From contig NZ_JAFUMA010000023.1 of NCBI RefSeq assembly GCF_017483025.1, positions 1 to 35,306 of the forward strand: a DNA stretch of 35,306 bases, read 5' to 3'. Source of the stretch: Anaerotignum sp. GTDB taxonomy: Bacteria; Bacillota; Clostridia; Lachnospirales; Anaerotignaceae. Both the position numbers and the translations under genes were made by a program. The stretch's first letter is position 1, and the number at the start of each line of letters is the position of its first letter. Shown piece after piece: positions 23,635 to 31,544 of this stretch. The notes under the pieces are model-generated. The model saw only the letters and a list, made by a program, of their open reading frames with translations, made no database searches and had not been told where the DNA came from.

Positions 23635-25212
23635 ATGAAAAAATCTTTCGCAAAATATATTGCTTTATTTTTGGCTATGACGGTAGCCCTTGGTACAGCC
23701 GGCTGCGGCAAGGATAAAGCGGAGCAGCAGGAAGAAAATGCTGTGGTAAGTGAAGAAGGAACAGATAAAGAAGCAGAGACTGCAGAAGGCGAGGAAAAAG
23801 CCGTTGCAAAGGATGCCCTGCAGACAGCTTTCGTGCAGGCTGATGGTGCGCCCAGCGTGGCAGCATCTGCGGCGATTCTGATTGAAGCATCCACGGGTAC
23901 GATTTTGTATGAAAAGGATGCGGATAAAAAAATGTATCCTGCCAGTATGACAAAAATGCTGACAGCTATGGTGGCTTTGGATTATTTTGAACCGGAAGAA
24001 CTGATCAAGGTTGGTTCCGAGATCAATGAAGTTTCTCTGGATTCCAGTAAGGCTGGCCATCAGGTTGGCGAAATGCTGACGATCAAAAATGCCATCCGCG
24101 GTCTGATTATTCCTTCCGGCAACGATTCTGCCAATGTGGTTGCGGCAGCGGTAGCAAGAAGGGCAGAAAATGACGACAGCCTTGGTTTTACCAAGTGTGA
24201 AGCTGTTTTCACTGAACTGATGAACAAAAAAGCAGAAGAACTTGGCGCAACAAGCAGCCATTTTGCCAATGCCCATGGCTATCATGCAGAAGACCACTAT
24301 ACCACTGGCCATGATATGGCGCTGCTGGCAAGAGCATTTATGGAAAATGAAACGCTTGCGGAGATTGCCAATGAAAAGAGCTTTTTTGGCAATGGTGCGG
24401 ATAACATGTTTGACAGTAATGAAAACATCAAGACGCAGGAATACGCATGGACAAGCCATAATCTTCTGATTACCAGTGGCGAATACAATTATGCTTATGC
24501 AACAGGCATCAAGACTGGCTTTACTGATGAAGCGGGGGATTGCGTTGCGGCAGCGGCGGAAAAAGATGGTGTACAGCTGATTGCAGTCATCTTCAATTCT
24601 GAAGACCCTGGCCGTTGGGAAGATGCAAAGAACCTCTTCGAATATGGCTTCAATCATTATCAGAAAACAGAAATTGCGAAAGCAAATGTTGCTATCGAAG
24701 AAGTGCCTTTGACAAAACATAAAAAATCTGAAGGGGATACTCTTGCAGTGGTATTCCAGGAAGATCTGGTGACATTCCTGCCTGCATCTGCAGCAGACAG
24801 CCTCAAAGCAACTGTGACATATAATGATATTTATGCAGTAACAGACAAGGAAGGCAATGTTTCCCTGAAAGCACCTATTGATAAGGGAACAGAAATCGGT
24901 ACCGTTTCTTATGAAGTAAACGGCAAGACCGTTCTGGAGGCACCTGTTTATGCCGGCAGAGATGTATCCAAGGGCAATATTCTCAGCTTTATCGGGTATT
25001 TCTTCAAAAATCTGTTCACCTTGAAGGGCATTCTGACGTTGGTTGGTATCGTTGCGGTGGTTGCTATTGTTGTTATCATCATCAAGATCATCAGTAACAG
25101 AAGAAACAGATGCAGAGGCGGCTATAGTTTCGGTTCCGGTCTGAGTATGGGCGGCAGCAGAAGAAGAATGAAAGCACCCCGCAGACGCAGAGGCGGCAGA
25201 AGAAGATTTTAA
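23635..25212 (+). CDS. D-alanyl-D-alanine carboxypeptidase (S11 family) with lipobox and C-terminal Arg-rich membrane tail
   Basis: Serine DD-peptidases of this type trim the terminal D-Ala from peptidoglycan stem peptides outside the membrane. Catalytic motifs are complete: Ser104-x-x-Lys107 (PASMTK), Ser161-Gly-Asn (SGNDS) and Lys293-Thr-Gly (IKTGF). The N-terminus is a lipoprotein signal ending in GTAGC (Cys24), followed by a Glu-rich spacer of about 45 residues. After the catalytic domain a beta-rich domain (about 345-450) is followed by a membrane helix at about 466-487 and an Arg-rich tail: 14 Arg among the last 39 residues. Two anchors, one at each end, is unusual for a PBP5-type enzyme, which generally uses an amphipathic C-terminal helix. 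GGAAAGGAG precedes the ATG. It is the last gene before a terminator. The Arg tail should be cytoplasmic. Confidence 0.93.
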   Translation: MKKSFAKYIALFLAMTVALGTAGCGKDKAEQQEENAVVSEEGTDKEAETAEGEEKAVAKDALQTAFVQADGAPSVAASAAILIEASTGTILYEKDADKKMYPASMTKMLTAMVALDYFEPEELIKVGSEINEVSLDSSKAGHQVGEMLTIKNAIRGLIIPSGNDSANVVAAAVARRAENDDSLGFTKCEAVFTELMNKKAEELGATSSHFANAHGYHAEDHYTTGHDMALLARAFMENETLAEIANEKSFFGNGADNMFDSNENIKTQEYAWTSHNLLITSGEYNYAYATGIKTGFTDEAGDCVAAAAEKDGVQLIAVIFNSEDPGRWEDAKNLFEYGFNHYQKTEIAKANVAIEEVPLTKHKKSEGDTLAVVFQEDLVTFLPASAADSLKATVTYNDIYAVTDKEGNVSLKAPIDKGTEIGTVSYEVNGKTVLEAPVYAGRDVSKGNILSFIGYFFKNLFTLKGILTLVGIVAVVAIVVIIIKIISNRRNRCRGGYSFGSGLSMGGSRRRMKAPRRRRGGRRRF

Positions 25213-25220
25213 GTAAAATA

Positions 25221-25253
25221 AAAAGGAGTTTCCAATATGGAGACTCCTTTTTT
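25221..25253. terminator. Bidirectional terminator between the carboxypeptidase and the rRNA methyltransferase genes
   Basis: 13-bp stem (25221-25233 with 25239-25251, one T-G pair), 5-base loop, A-tract before and T-tract after, so it works from both sides. The converging minus-strand gene ends at 25261. Confidence 0.9.
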
Positions 25254-25260
25254 ATGCTTG

Positions 25261-26409
25261 TTAATCTTCTTTTTTCTCTTTTCTGGGAGGGCGGGGACCT
25301 TCGTACTGATAATAGTCTGTTTTGATACGGCCGTTGAAGAGTTTTCTCTTTCTGTCCGCTTTTCTGCCGAAAAGAGATTCGAAATATTCCATGGAAGTGA
25401 TGACGTATGTGGACCATGTGGTGTCAGTTTTCATGGTTGCACCCAAAGCGCGATACATATTTTCAACTTCCTTCAATTCACCGATACGTTCACCGTAGGG
25501 AGGGTTGGAAATCAGCACGCCATATTTCCCGGGCAATGTCACTTCCTGGGAAGGTTTCACTTCGAAAGTGATGCAGTCATCCACGCCGGCCAGTTCTGCA
25601 TTGGCTTTTGCCAGTTCGATGGCTTCGGGGTCGATATCACTGCCGTAAATTTCAGGCATTACATCATAATCGATGGCCTGATATGCTTCTTTTCTTGCTT
25701 GTTTCCAGAGGTCTTTTCCGATTCTGTCCCATTCTTCGGAAGCAAATTTACGGTTCAGACCGGGCGCGATATTTCTTGCAAGCATCGCCGCTTCGATAGG
25801 GATAGTGCCGGAACCACAGAAGGGGTCCAGTAAGATTCTGTCTTTTCTCCAATAGCTCAGCTGGATCATAGCAGAAGCCAGAGATTCCTTCAGAGGTGCA
25901 TCCAAAGCGCTGGCACGATAGCCACGCATATGCAGGCCGCTGCCGCTGGTATCGATGGCCAGTGTAACAACGTCTTTCAAAATACCCACTTGAATGGTGT
26001 AGGAAGCGCCTGTTTCATCGAACCAGTCTGTTTTATATTTTTCTTTCAGTTTTTCAACAACGGCTTTCTTTACGATGGCCTGACAGTCGGAAACACTGAA
26101 AAGGGTGGATTTTACGGATTTGCCTACTACAGTAAATTTCCCGTCTTCGGGGATCCAGTCTCCCCAAGGCAGGGCCTTTGTCTGGTCGAACAGCTCTGTA
26201 AAAGTCACAGCCTTGAATGTGCCCATTTTTACCCATACACGACCGGCGCATCTCAGCCACAGGTTTGCCTTTACGATATCGGCTTCATCCCCTGTGAATT
26301 CAACCTTGCCGTCGGATGTTTTGATATTCTGAAAACCGAGAGCCTGACACTCTCTTTTGACTACGGCCTCCAGGCCGAAAGTGGTCGTTGCGATCAAATC
26401 GATGCTCAT
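25261..26409 (-). CDS. THUMP-domain class I SAM-dependent RNA methyltransferase (RlmL/YpsC-like)
   Basis: Members methylate guanine N2 in 23S rRNA (RlmL-like; YpsC in Bacillus). The 382 residues hold an N-terminal ferredoxin-like/THUMP region (about 1-155) that binds RNA, then a Rossmann methyltransferase: motif I DPFCGSGT at 195-202, the acidic SDIDPEAIE, and the catalytic motif IV NPPYGERIG from 302. The C-terminus is Arg/Lys-rich (PRPPRKEKK). ATG at 26409 was chosen because GGAGAG lies upstream at normal spacing; the TTG at 26439 has none. It is monocistronic, divergent from tgt. The fused RlmK part found in enterobacterial RlmL is absent, as usual in Firmicutes. Confidence 0.92.
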   Translation of the reverse strand: MSIDLIATTTFGLEAVVKRECQALGFQNIKTSDGKVEFTGDEADIVKANLWLRCAGRVWVKMGTFKAVTFTELFDQTKALPWGDWIPEDGKFTVVGKSVKSTLFSVSDCQAIVKKAVVEKLKEKYKTDWFDETGASYTIQVGILKDVVTLAIDTSGSGLHMRGYRASALDAPLKESLASAMIQLSYWRKDRILLDPFCGSGTIPIEAAMLARNIAPGLNRKFASEEWDRIGKDLWKQARKEAYQAIDYDVMPEIYGSDIDPEAIELAKANAELAGVDDCITFEVKPSQEVTLPGKYGVLISNPPYGERIGELKEVENMYRALGATMKTDTTWSTYVITSMEYFESLFGRKADRKRKLFNGRIKTDYYQYEGPRPPRKEKKED

Positions 26410-26505
26410 GTGTTCTCTCCAATCTGTATATTCAAACAAAATATTTTCTAATTAAATAGTATATCAACTTTTTGGGAAAAAAGAAAGATAGAAAGAGAAA
26501 ACCTC

Positions 26506-26534
26506 TTGAAGAAAGTGTGAAAAAAAGGTATCAT
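26506..26534 (+). promoter_or_regulatory. Promoter candidate of tgt
   Basis: TTGAAG at 26506-26511, 17-base spacer, TATCAT at 26529-26534. It lies in the 163-base divergent region; a weaker minus-strand candidate (TTGATA, complement of 26460-26465) may serve the methyltransferase gene. Confidence 0.6.
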
Positions 26535-26572
26535 AGAACAGATTGAAAATTTTTAAAAAAGTGAGGACGATT

Positions 26573-27706
26573 ATGTATAAAGTATTGAAAACATGCGGCC
26601 GTGCAAAACGTGCCGAATTCCATACACCCCATGGCGTGATCCAGACTCCTGTATTTATGAACGTAGGTACAGCAGGTGCTATCAAAGGCGCTGTTTCTAC
26701 AGAAGATCTGGAACAGCTGAAATGTCAGGTGGAGCTTTCCAACACATACCATCTGCATCTGCGCCCCGGCGATAAGCTGATCAAGGAAATGGGCGGTCTG
26801 CATAAATTTATCGTTTGGGATAAGCCTATCCTGACAGACTCCGGCGGTTTTCAGGTGTTTTCTCTGGGTCTGCTGAGAAAAATCAAGGAAGAGGGCGTTT
26901 ATTTCAGCTCTCATATTGATGGCAGAAAGATTTTTATGGGTCCCGAAGAAAGCATGCAGATCCAGTCTAATCTGGGCTCTACCATTGCCATGGCCTTTGA
27001 TGAATGTATCGGTCTGCCTGCGGAAAGACCCTATGTAGAAGCATCTGTAGCCAGAACAACACGCTGGCTGGAACGCTGCAAAAAGGAAATGACAAGACTG
27101 AACAGTCTGGATGATACGGTCAATAAACAGCAGATGCTGTTCGGTATCAATCAGGGTGCCACATATAAAGATATCCGCATCGAGCATGCAAAGGTCATCT
27201 CTGATATGAATCTGGATGGTTATGCTATTGGCGGTCTGGCAGTAGGGGAAACCCATGCGGAAATGTATCAGGTTCTGGAGGATGTCGTGCCTTATCTGCC
27301 TCAGGATAAGCCCACATATCTGATGGGGGTTGGTACGCCTGAAAATATCCTGGAAGCGGTGGAACGCGGCGTGGACTTTTTTGACTGCGTATTACCTGCA
27401 AGAAATGGCCGCCATGCTCATGTTTATACGAACAAGGGTAAGCTGAACCTGCTGAACGCAAAATATGAAAAGGATGAAACACCCATCGATGATACCTGTG
27501 ACTGTCCTGCCTGCAGAAGATATACAAAAGCGTATATCCGCCATCTGTTTAAGGCGAAGGAAATGCTGGCGATGCGCCTTTGTGTTATGCATAACCTGTA
27601 TTTCTTTAACAGCATGATGGAAGAGATCAGACAGGCCATCGAAGAGGATCGTTTCCCTGAATATAAGAAAGCGAAACTGGAAGGATTTAAGCAGAACGGT
27701 AAATAA
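26573..27706 (+). CDS. tgt: tRNA-guanine transglycosylase (Tgt)
   Basis: Tgt exchanges guanine-34 of GUN-anticodon tRNAs for preQ1 on the path to queuosine. The 377 residues form the TIM-barrel enzyme: Asp89 in DSGGFQVFSL is the general acid/base region, SHIDGRKIFMGPEESM and FDECIGLP follow, GGLAVGE and PTYLMGVGTPENILE lie in the centre, and VDFFDCVLPARNGRHAHV carries the nucleophilic Asp. The zinc site is Cys309, Cys311, Cys314 and a later His in AMRLCVMHNLYF. ATG 26573 has GTGAGGA upstream; the TTG at 26543 lies near the expected transcription start. Its usual neighbour yajC follows behind a separate promoter; queA and ruvAB are not seen in the window. No preQ1 synthesis gene is in the window. 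Confidence 0.97.
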   Translation: MYKVLKTCGRAKRAEFHTPHGVIQTPVFMNVGTAGAIKGAVSTEDLEQLKCQVELSNTYHLHLRPGDKLIKEMGGLHKFIVWDKPILTDSGGFQVFSLGLLRKIKEEGVYFSSHIDGRKIFMGPEESMQIQSNLGSTIAMAFDECIGLPAERPYVEASVARTTRWLERCKKEMTRLNSLDDTVNKQQMLFGINQGATYKDIRIEHAKVISDMNLDGYAIGGLAVGETHAEMYQVLEDVVPYLPQDKPTYLMGVGTPENILEAVERGVDFFDCVLPARNGRHAHVYTNKGKLNLLNAKYEKDETPIDDTCDCPACRRYTKAYIRHLFKAKEMLAMRLCVMHNLYFFNSMMEEIRQAIEEDRFPEYKKAKLEGFKQNGK

Positions 27707-27720
27707 GATAAACGCGATAC

Positions 27721-27749
27721 TTGACGGAAAATAAAAAATTATATATAAT
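27721..27749 (+). promoter_or_regulatory. Sigma-A promoter of yajC
   Basis: TTGACG at 27721-27726, 17-base spacer, TATAAT at 27744-27749, 14 bases after the tgt stop. No terminator separates the genes, so yajC can also be read from tgt. Confidence 0.85.
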
Positions 27750-27800
27750 TATATATTGATATTGTATGAAATTAAATCCATAAAGTTAGGAGAGAAAAAA

Positions 27801-28247
27801 ATGGTACCATTCTTACTTGACACAGTTATCACACCCGGCGGCGAAGCAGCAGCTGAAACAGCAACAACTACAACAACACAGAGCACAGGTCTGTTCGGCA
27901 CTTGGATGGCTGATCACCCTGTAATGCTGATCGTTATCTACTGTGTAGTTCTGCTGGCAATTATGTATTTCCTGTCTATCAGACCTACACAGAAAAAAGA
28001 AAAACAGCTGGCTGAACTGAGAAATGCTATCGAAATTGGTGATTCTATTGTTACAAACAGTGGTTTCTATGGCAAAGTGGTTGATATGACATATGACTGC
28101 CTGATCGTTGAATTTGGCCTGAACAGAGGTGTTCGTATCCCTGTTGCGAAAACAGAAGTTTTTGGTAAGGCAGAACCCAATATGTCCAATGAAGCACCTG
28201 TTGTAGAAGAAGCACCTAAGAAAAAGGGTCTGTTCAAAAGAGGTTGA
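27801..28247 (+). CDS. yajC: Preprotein translocase subunit YajC
   Basis: YajC is a small membrane partner of SecDF that supports protein export. The 148-residue product has an Ala/Thr-rich N-terminal stretch outside the membrane, a single hydrophobic helix at about 40-58, then the family signature SIRPTQKKEKQLAEL, GDSIVTNSGFYGKV and LNRGVRIPVAKTEV. TTAGGAGAG precedes ATG 27801; the TTG at 27756 overlaps the transcription start region. The tgt-yajC pair is conserved in many bacteria. secD and secF do not follow; a terminator and then the nucleoside importer come instead. A C-terminal Lys/Arg tail (KKKGLFKRG) fits a cytosolic end. Confidence 0.95.
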   Translation: MVPFLLDTVITPGGEAAAETATTTTTQSTGLFGTWMADHPVMLIVIYCVVLLAIMYFLSIRPTQKKEKQLAELRNAIEIGDSIVTNSGFYGKVVDMTYDCLIVEFGLNRGVRIPVAKTEVFGKAEPNMSNEAPVVEEAPKKKGLFKRG

Positions 28248-28260
28248 TAAAAAATATAAG

Positions 28261-28291
28261 GTCTCGATCACAGAAGTGGTCGGGACTTTTT
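28261..28291 (+). terminator. Intrinsic terminator of yajC
   Basis: 11-bp stem GTCTCGATCAC/GTGGTCGGGAC (two T-G pairs; 28261-28271 with 28276-28286), AGAA loop, five T. Confidence 0.88.
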
Positions 28292-28566
28292 ATTTGAGCA
28301 GCTTTTTTTAAAAATGCCCGAAAAAGTGGCTTCCAGAAGAAAAAATCCGTATTCGTGTTGAGAAAATACATAAAAACTAGACACAGGTTTAGAAAAAACT
28401 ATTGCGGGACAAAAACGTCACAAGATTGTATGGATATTTTTATCTATATTTGACATGGAACCACAAGAAAATAAATTGCAACTGTCAGATGGTAAAACAA
28501 ATCAAGGATTCTGTGTCGAATTATATACAATATTGCTAAAAGAAAATGACGTCTTTTTCAAAATCG
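28292..28566 (+). other. AT-rich upstream region of the nucleoside importer operon
   Basis: Gene-free and A/T-rich. It contains one further promoter-like pair, TTGACA at 28450-28455 with TAAATT at 28472-28477 (16-base spacer). I see no purine riboswitch core and no clear operator repeat; A-tracts upstream of the main promoter may act as an UP element. Confidence 0.45.
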
Positions 28567-28595
28567 TTGACAATTATGGATAGATATTGTAAAAT
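28567..28595 (+). promoter_or_regulatory. Sigma-A promoter of the nucleoside importer operon
   Basis: TTGACA at 28567-28572, 17-base spacer, TAAAAT at 28590-28595; start expected near 28602. Confidence 0.9.
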
Positions 28596-28607
28596 ATACC
28601 TGAATTT

Positions 28608-28632
28608 AATGCTCATGTTGAATATGAGCATT
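28608..28632 (+). promoter_or_regulatory. Perfect stem-loop or operator at the 5' end of the importer mRNA
   Basis: AATGCTCAT (28608-28616) pairs perfectly with ATGAGCATT (28624-28632) around a 7-base loop. It lies at about +7 to +31, so it is either a 5' mRNA stabilising hairpin or an inverted-repeat operator for a repressor. Confidence 0.6.
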
Positions 28633-28678
28633 TGTTCATTGCAGAAAAAATTTTTCCAATGAAAGGGAGAGAGGAACC

Positions 28679-29794
28679 ATGAAAAAATTTATTTCCTTAC
28701 TGCTTGCTTCCGTTATGACAGTTGGTCTGCTGGCTGGCTGCGGCGGTGGCGGCGACACAACAGAAACTGCTGAAACAAGCGGCGATGTGTACAAAGTTTG
28801 TAACCTGGTAAATGGTAACCTGGGTGACAAATCCTTCTTCGACTCTGCAGAATCCGGCCTGGCTGAACTGGCTGCTGCTGGCAGAATCGAATATCAGACA
28901 ATCGAAATGGGTGCTACAACAGAAGATGAAGCTAGATGGGAAGGCGTTCTGGATGAAGTTTCCGCTTCTGGCGAATATGATCTGATCATCTGTGATACAT
29001 ACCAGATGCCCGATTATCTGAAAAACGTTTCCGAAAAATATCCTGATCAGAAATATCTGATCTACGATGACACAACATACGAACTGCCTAACGTTGTTAA
29101 CCTGAGCTACGCTCAGAACGACCTGGGCTACCTGGTTGGTACATTCGCAGCAGCTATGACAACAGAAACAGGCGTTGAAGGCATCAACGAAGACGCAGTT
29201 ATCGGTTTCGTTGGCGGCGTAGACAGCCCCGTTATCAACGACTTCCTGTATGGTTTCATGGTAGGTGCTCAGAATGTAAACCCTGACATCAAGATCGACA
29301 CAAGATACACAAACAGCTATGTTGACACTGCAAAAGCAAAAGAACTGGCAGAATCCATGATCAACGACAACAAATGTGACATCATCTGGGGCGTAGCTGG
29401 TAACTCCGGTAACGGCGCAGCTGAAGCAGCTCTGGAAACAGGCAAAGCTTACTTCATCGGCGTTGACTCCGACCAGGAAGAAACATTCAGCCCTGAACTG
29501 GCTGCAATCACTCTGACATCCGGTCTGAAAAACATCGGTCAGTCTCTGGTATGGTTCTTCGATGAATGGGATGCTGGCAATGAACACTGGGGCGAACACA
29601 TCCTGCTGGGCATGGCTGAAGGCGGTATCGGCATCGTAACAGACAAAAACTTCGATGCAATGGCTCCCGACTCTGTAAAAGAAGCTGTTAACGCAGCAAT
29701 CGAAGCAGTAGCTAACGGTGAAGTTGAAGTTCCTACAGCTATCGGCGATGAAACAAACGCAGCTGTAACAATGAGAGAATCTCTGAAACCTTGA
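28679..29794 (+). CDS. BMP-family nucleoside-binding lipoprotein of an ABC importer
   Basis: The 371-residue protein is a substrate-binding lipoprotein of the BmpA/PnrA family, which captures purine or other nucleosides outside the membrane. The signal peptide ends in the lipobox LLAGC (Cys21), followed by a Gly/Thr-rich linker. Family segments: NGNLGDKSFFDSAESGL (N-terminal substrate loop), VNLSYAQNDLGYLVGTFAA, IGFVGGVDSPVINDFLYGF and the C-terminal IIWGVAGNSGNGAAEAAL with FIGVDSDQE. The ATG follows GAGAGAGG. It is the first gene of the importer operon. Thr is almost always ACA and Leu CTG, and only an early TTA (codon 7) interrupts the otherwise TTA/CTA/TCA-poor frame, fitting high expression. 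A terminator pair downstream should give more binding protein than membrane parts. The NupN system of Bacillus is the closest named analogue. Confidence 0.94.
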   Translation: MKKFISLLLASVMTVGLLAGCGGGGDTTETAETSGDVYKVCNLVNGNLGDKSFFDSAESGLAELAAAGRIEYQTIEMGATTEDEARWEGVLDEVSASGEYDLIICDTYQMPDYLKNVSEKYPDQKYLIYDDTTYELPNVVNLSYAQNDLGYLVGTFAAAMTTETGVEGINEDAVIGFVGGVDSPVINDFLYGFMVGAQNVNPDIKIDTRYTNSYVDTAKAKELAESMINDNKCDIIWGVAGNSGNGAAEAALETGKAYFIGVDSDQEETFSPELAAITLTSGLKNIGQSLVWFFDEWDAGNEHWGEHILLGMAEGGIGIVTDKNFDAMAPDSVKEAVNAAIEAVANGEVEVPTAIGDETNAAVTMRESLKP

Positions 29795-29838
29795 TGAGAA
29801 CTCTGAATTGAATACTTTTTTCAATGAGATTGTTTTTT

Positions 29839-29866
29839 GGGGAGCCATCTTAGCTCCCCTTTTTTT
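29839..29866 (+). terminator. Partial terminator after the binding-protein gene
   Basis: 7-bp stem GGGGAGC/GCTCCCC (29839-29845 with 29853-29859), 7-base loop, seven T. It lies inside the operon, so read-through is needed for the ATPase and permeases. Confidence 0.88.
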
Positions 29867-29880
29867 CAAATTTTAAAGCT

Positions 29881-29902
29881 GCCTTTTGAAAAAGGCTTTT
29901 TT
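29881..29902 (+). terminator. Second terminator-like hairpin before the ATPase gene
   Basis: 6-bp stem GCCTTT/AAAGGC (29881-29886 with 29891-29896), TGAA loop, six T. Confidence 0.6.
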
Positions 29903-29923
29903 GTGCGTAGAAAAGGCTTTTTT
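29890..29923 (+). repeat. 13-bp direct repeat AAAAGGCTTTTTT
   Basis: Exact copies at 29890-29902 and 29911-29923, 21 bases apart, about two helical turns. The first is the 3' half of the second terminator-like hairpin; the second could pair alternatively with the same 5' arm. Confidence 0.7.
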
Positions 29924-29978
29924 CAGAATGCAGCAATGCATCTGAAGTGAAATAAAAATTATAAGAGGAGGGACGTCT

Positions 29979-31544
29979 ATGGCTGAGCACGAATATGTCG
30001 TTCAGATGAAAGGGATTGCAAAAGTTTATCCGAATGGCGTTGCAGCGAATCAGGGCGTTGACTTTAATGTCAGAAAAGGCGAGATCCATGCGCTTATGGG
30101 CGAAAATGGTGCCGGTAAATCTACATTGATGAAAATGCTTTTTGGTTTGGAACAGCCCACAGAAGGCGAAATTATAATTAACGGGGAAAAAGTTGTGCTT
30201 TCTTCTCCTACTGTAGCGATTTCCAAAGGGATTGGTATGGTTCACCAGCACTTTATGCTGGTACCCAGCCTGACTGTTGCGGAAAATATGGTTCTGGGCA
30301 TGGAACCCAAGGAAAAGGGCATGTTCATGGACTATAAAAAAGCTGTGGAAATTACAGAAGAATATTCCAAAAAATTCAACCTGTATGTGGATCCAAATGC
30401 AAAAGTAAGAGACATTCCTGTTGGCATGAAACAGAAAGTCGAGATTCTGAAAGCACTGGTACGCGGCGCGAAGATTCTGATTCTGGATGAACCTACAGCC
30501 GTTCTGACGACACAGGAAACAGAAGAATTGTTTAAAGAACTGGTTGCTCTGAAAGAACAGGGATATACTCTGATTTTCATTTCTCATAAACTGAATGAAA
30601 TCAAACAGATCACAGACAGACTGACGATCATGCGCGCGGGTAAATCTATGGGTGTATATGAAACAGCGGATACATCCAAAGAAGAGATCTCCCGTCTGAT
30701 GGTAGGTCGTGATGTTGTTCTGACTGTAGAAAAAGATAAGGCACAGCCTACAGACAGTGTGCTGAAAGTAAGAGATCTGGAATACACCAATGAATGGAAT
30801 AAGAAGATGCTGAACAAGATTTCCTTTGATGTTCGTAAAGGCGAAATTCTGGGTATTGCCGGTGTAGAAGGTAACGGCCAGAGAGAACTGGTTGACATGC
30901 TCTTCAACCTGAACAGACCTGATTCCGGTACTGTAACAGTAAACGGTCAGAGTGTTGTTGGCCAGCCCCAGAAAAAGATCCGTGAAATGGGTGTTTCCCT
31001 GATCCCCGAAGACCGTATGACATTTGGTATCGCAGGCACTGGTACGATCGAAGAAAACCTGATTTCCGACCGTTCTGCAGACAAGCGTTATAACAACGGC
31101 CCTCTGTTCAATATGAAAAAAATGCATGAAGACTGCGATCAGCTGATCGAAGATTATAAAGTTCTTTGCAAATCCAGAAAACAGCAGATCGGCATGCTTT
31201 CCGGTGGTAACATCCAGAAGGTTGTAGTTGCCCGCGAATTTTCTGCTGATCCCTGCCTGATCATTGCTGACCAGCCTACACGTGGTATCGACGTTGGTGC
31301 AACAGAATTTATTCGTAAGAAACTGGTTGAACTCAGCCGTGAAGGCGCAGCAGTATTGCTGGTTTCTGCCGATCTGAATGAAGTTATGGAATTGTCCGAT
31401 AGCTTGATCATTATGTACAACGGCGCGATTGCCGCATATTTTGAAGATACTTCTATGCTGAATGATACCATTATGGGTGAATATATGCTTGGTTTGAAAC
31501 AGCAGAGTGAAGAAGAAGTAAGGAGGGTACAGCATGGGGAATAA
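29979..31544 (+). CDS. Nucleoside ABC importer ATP-binding protein (two fused NBDs)
   Basis: This 521-residue protein has two ABC ATPase domains in one chain, as in sugar/nucleoside importers of the RbsA/NupO type. First domain: Walker A GENGAGKST at about 41-49, MVHQHFMLVP with the Q-loop, signature-like VGMKQKVEI, and Walker B ILILDEPTAVLT, then FISHKLNEI with the H-loop. Second domain, from about residue 262: degenerate Walker A GVEGNGQREL, signature LSGGNIQKVVV, and IADQPTRGIDVGA, in which Glu is replaced by Gln, as is normal in the family, so that one site is less active. AAGAGGAGG precedes the ATG. The last 11 bases overlap the start of the first permease gene, so translation is coupled. 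Confidence 0.95.
   Translation: MAEHEYVVQMKGIAKVYPNGVAANQGVDFNVRKGEIHALMGENGAGKSTLMKMLFGLEQPTEGEIIINGEKVVLSSPTVAISKGIGMVHQHFMLVPSLTVAENMVLGMEPKEKGMFMDYKKAVEITEEYSKKFNLYVDPNAKVRDIPVGMKQKVEILKALVRGAKILILDEPTAVLTTQETEELFKELVALKEQGYTLIFISHKLNEIKQITDRLTIMRAGKSMGVYETADTSKEEISRLMVGRDVVLTVEKDKAQPTDSVLKVRDLEYTNEWNKKMLNKISFDVRKGEILGIAGVEGNGQRELVDMLFNLNRPDSGTVTVNGQSVVGQPQKKIREMGVSLIPEDRMTFGIAGTGTIEENLISDRSADKRYNNGPLFNMKKMHEDCDQLIEDYKVLCKSRKQQIGMLSGGNIQKVVVAREFSADPCLIIADQPTRGIDVGATEFIRKKLVELSREGAAVLLVSADLNEVMELSDSLIIMYNGAIAAYFEDTSMLNDTIMGEYMLGLKQQSEEEVRRVQHGE

Noticed and set aside
28292..28678. Purine riboswitch upstream of the nucleoside importer
   Set aside because: I looked for the conserved junction and loop sequences and did not see them; only promoters and a simple stem are present.
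28697..29869. 390-codon open frame antisense to the binding-protein gene
   Set aside because: Same register effect; it begins inside the terminator and has no recognisable domain.
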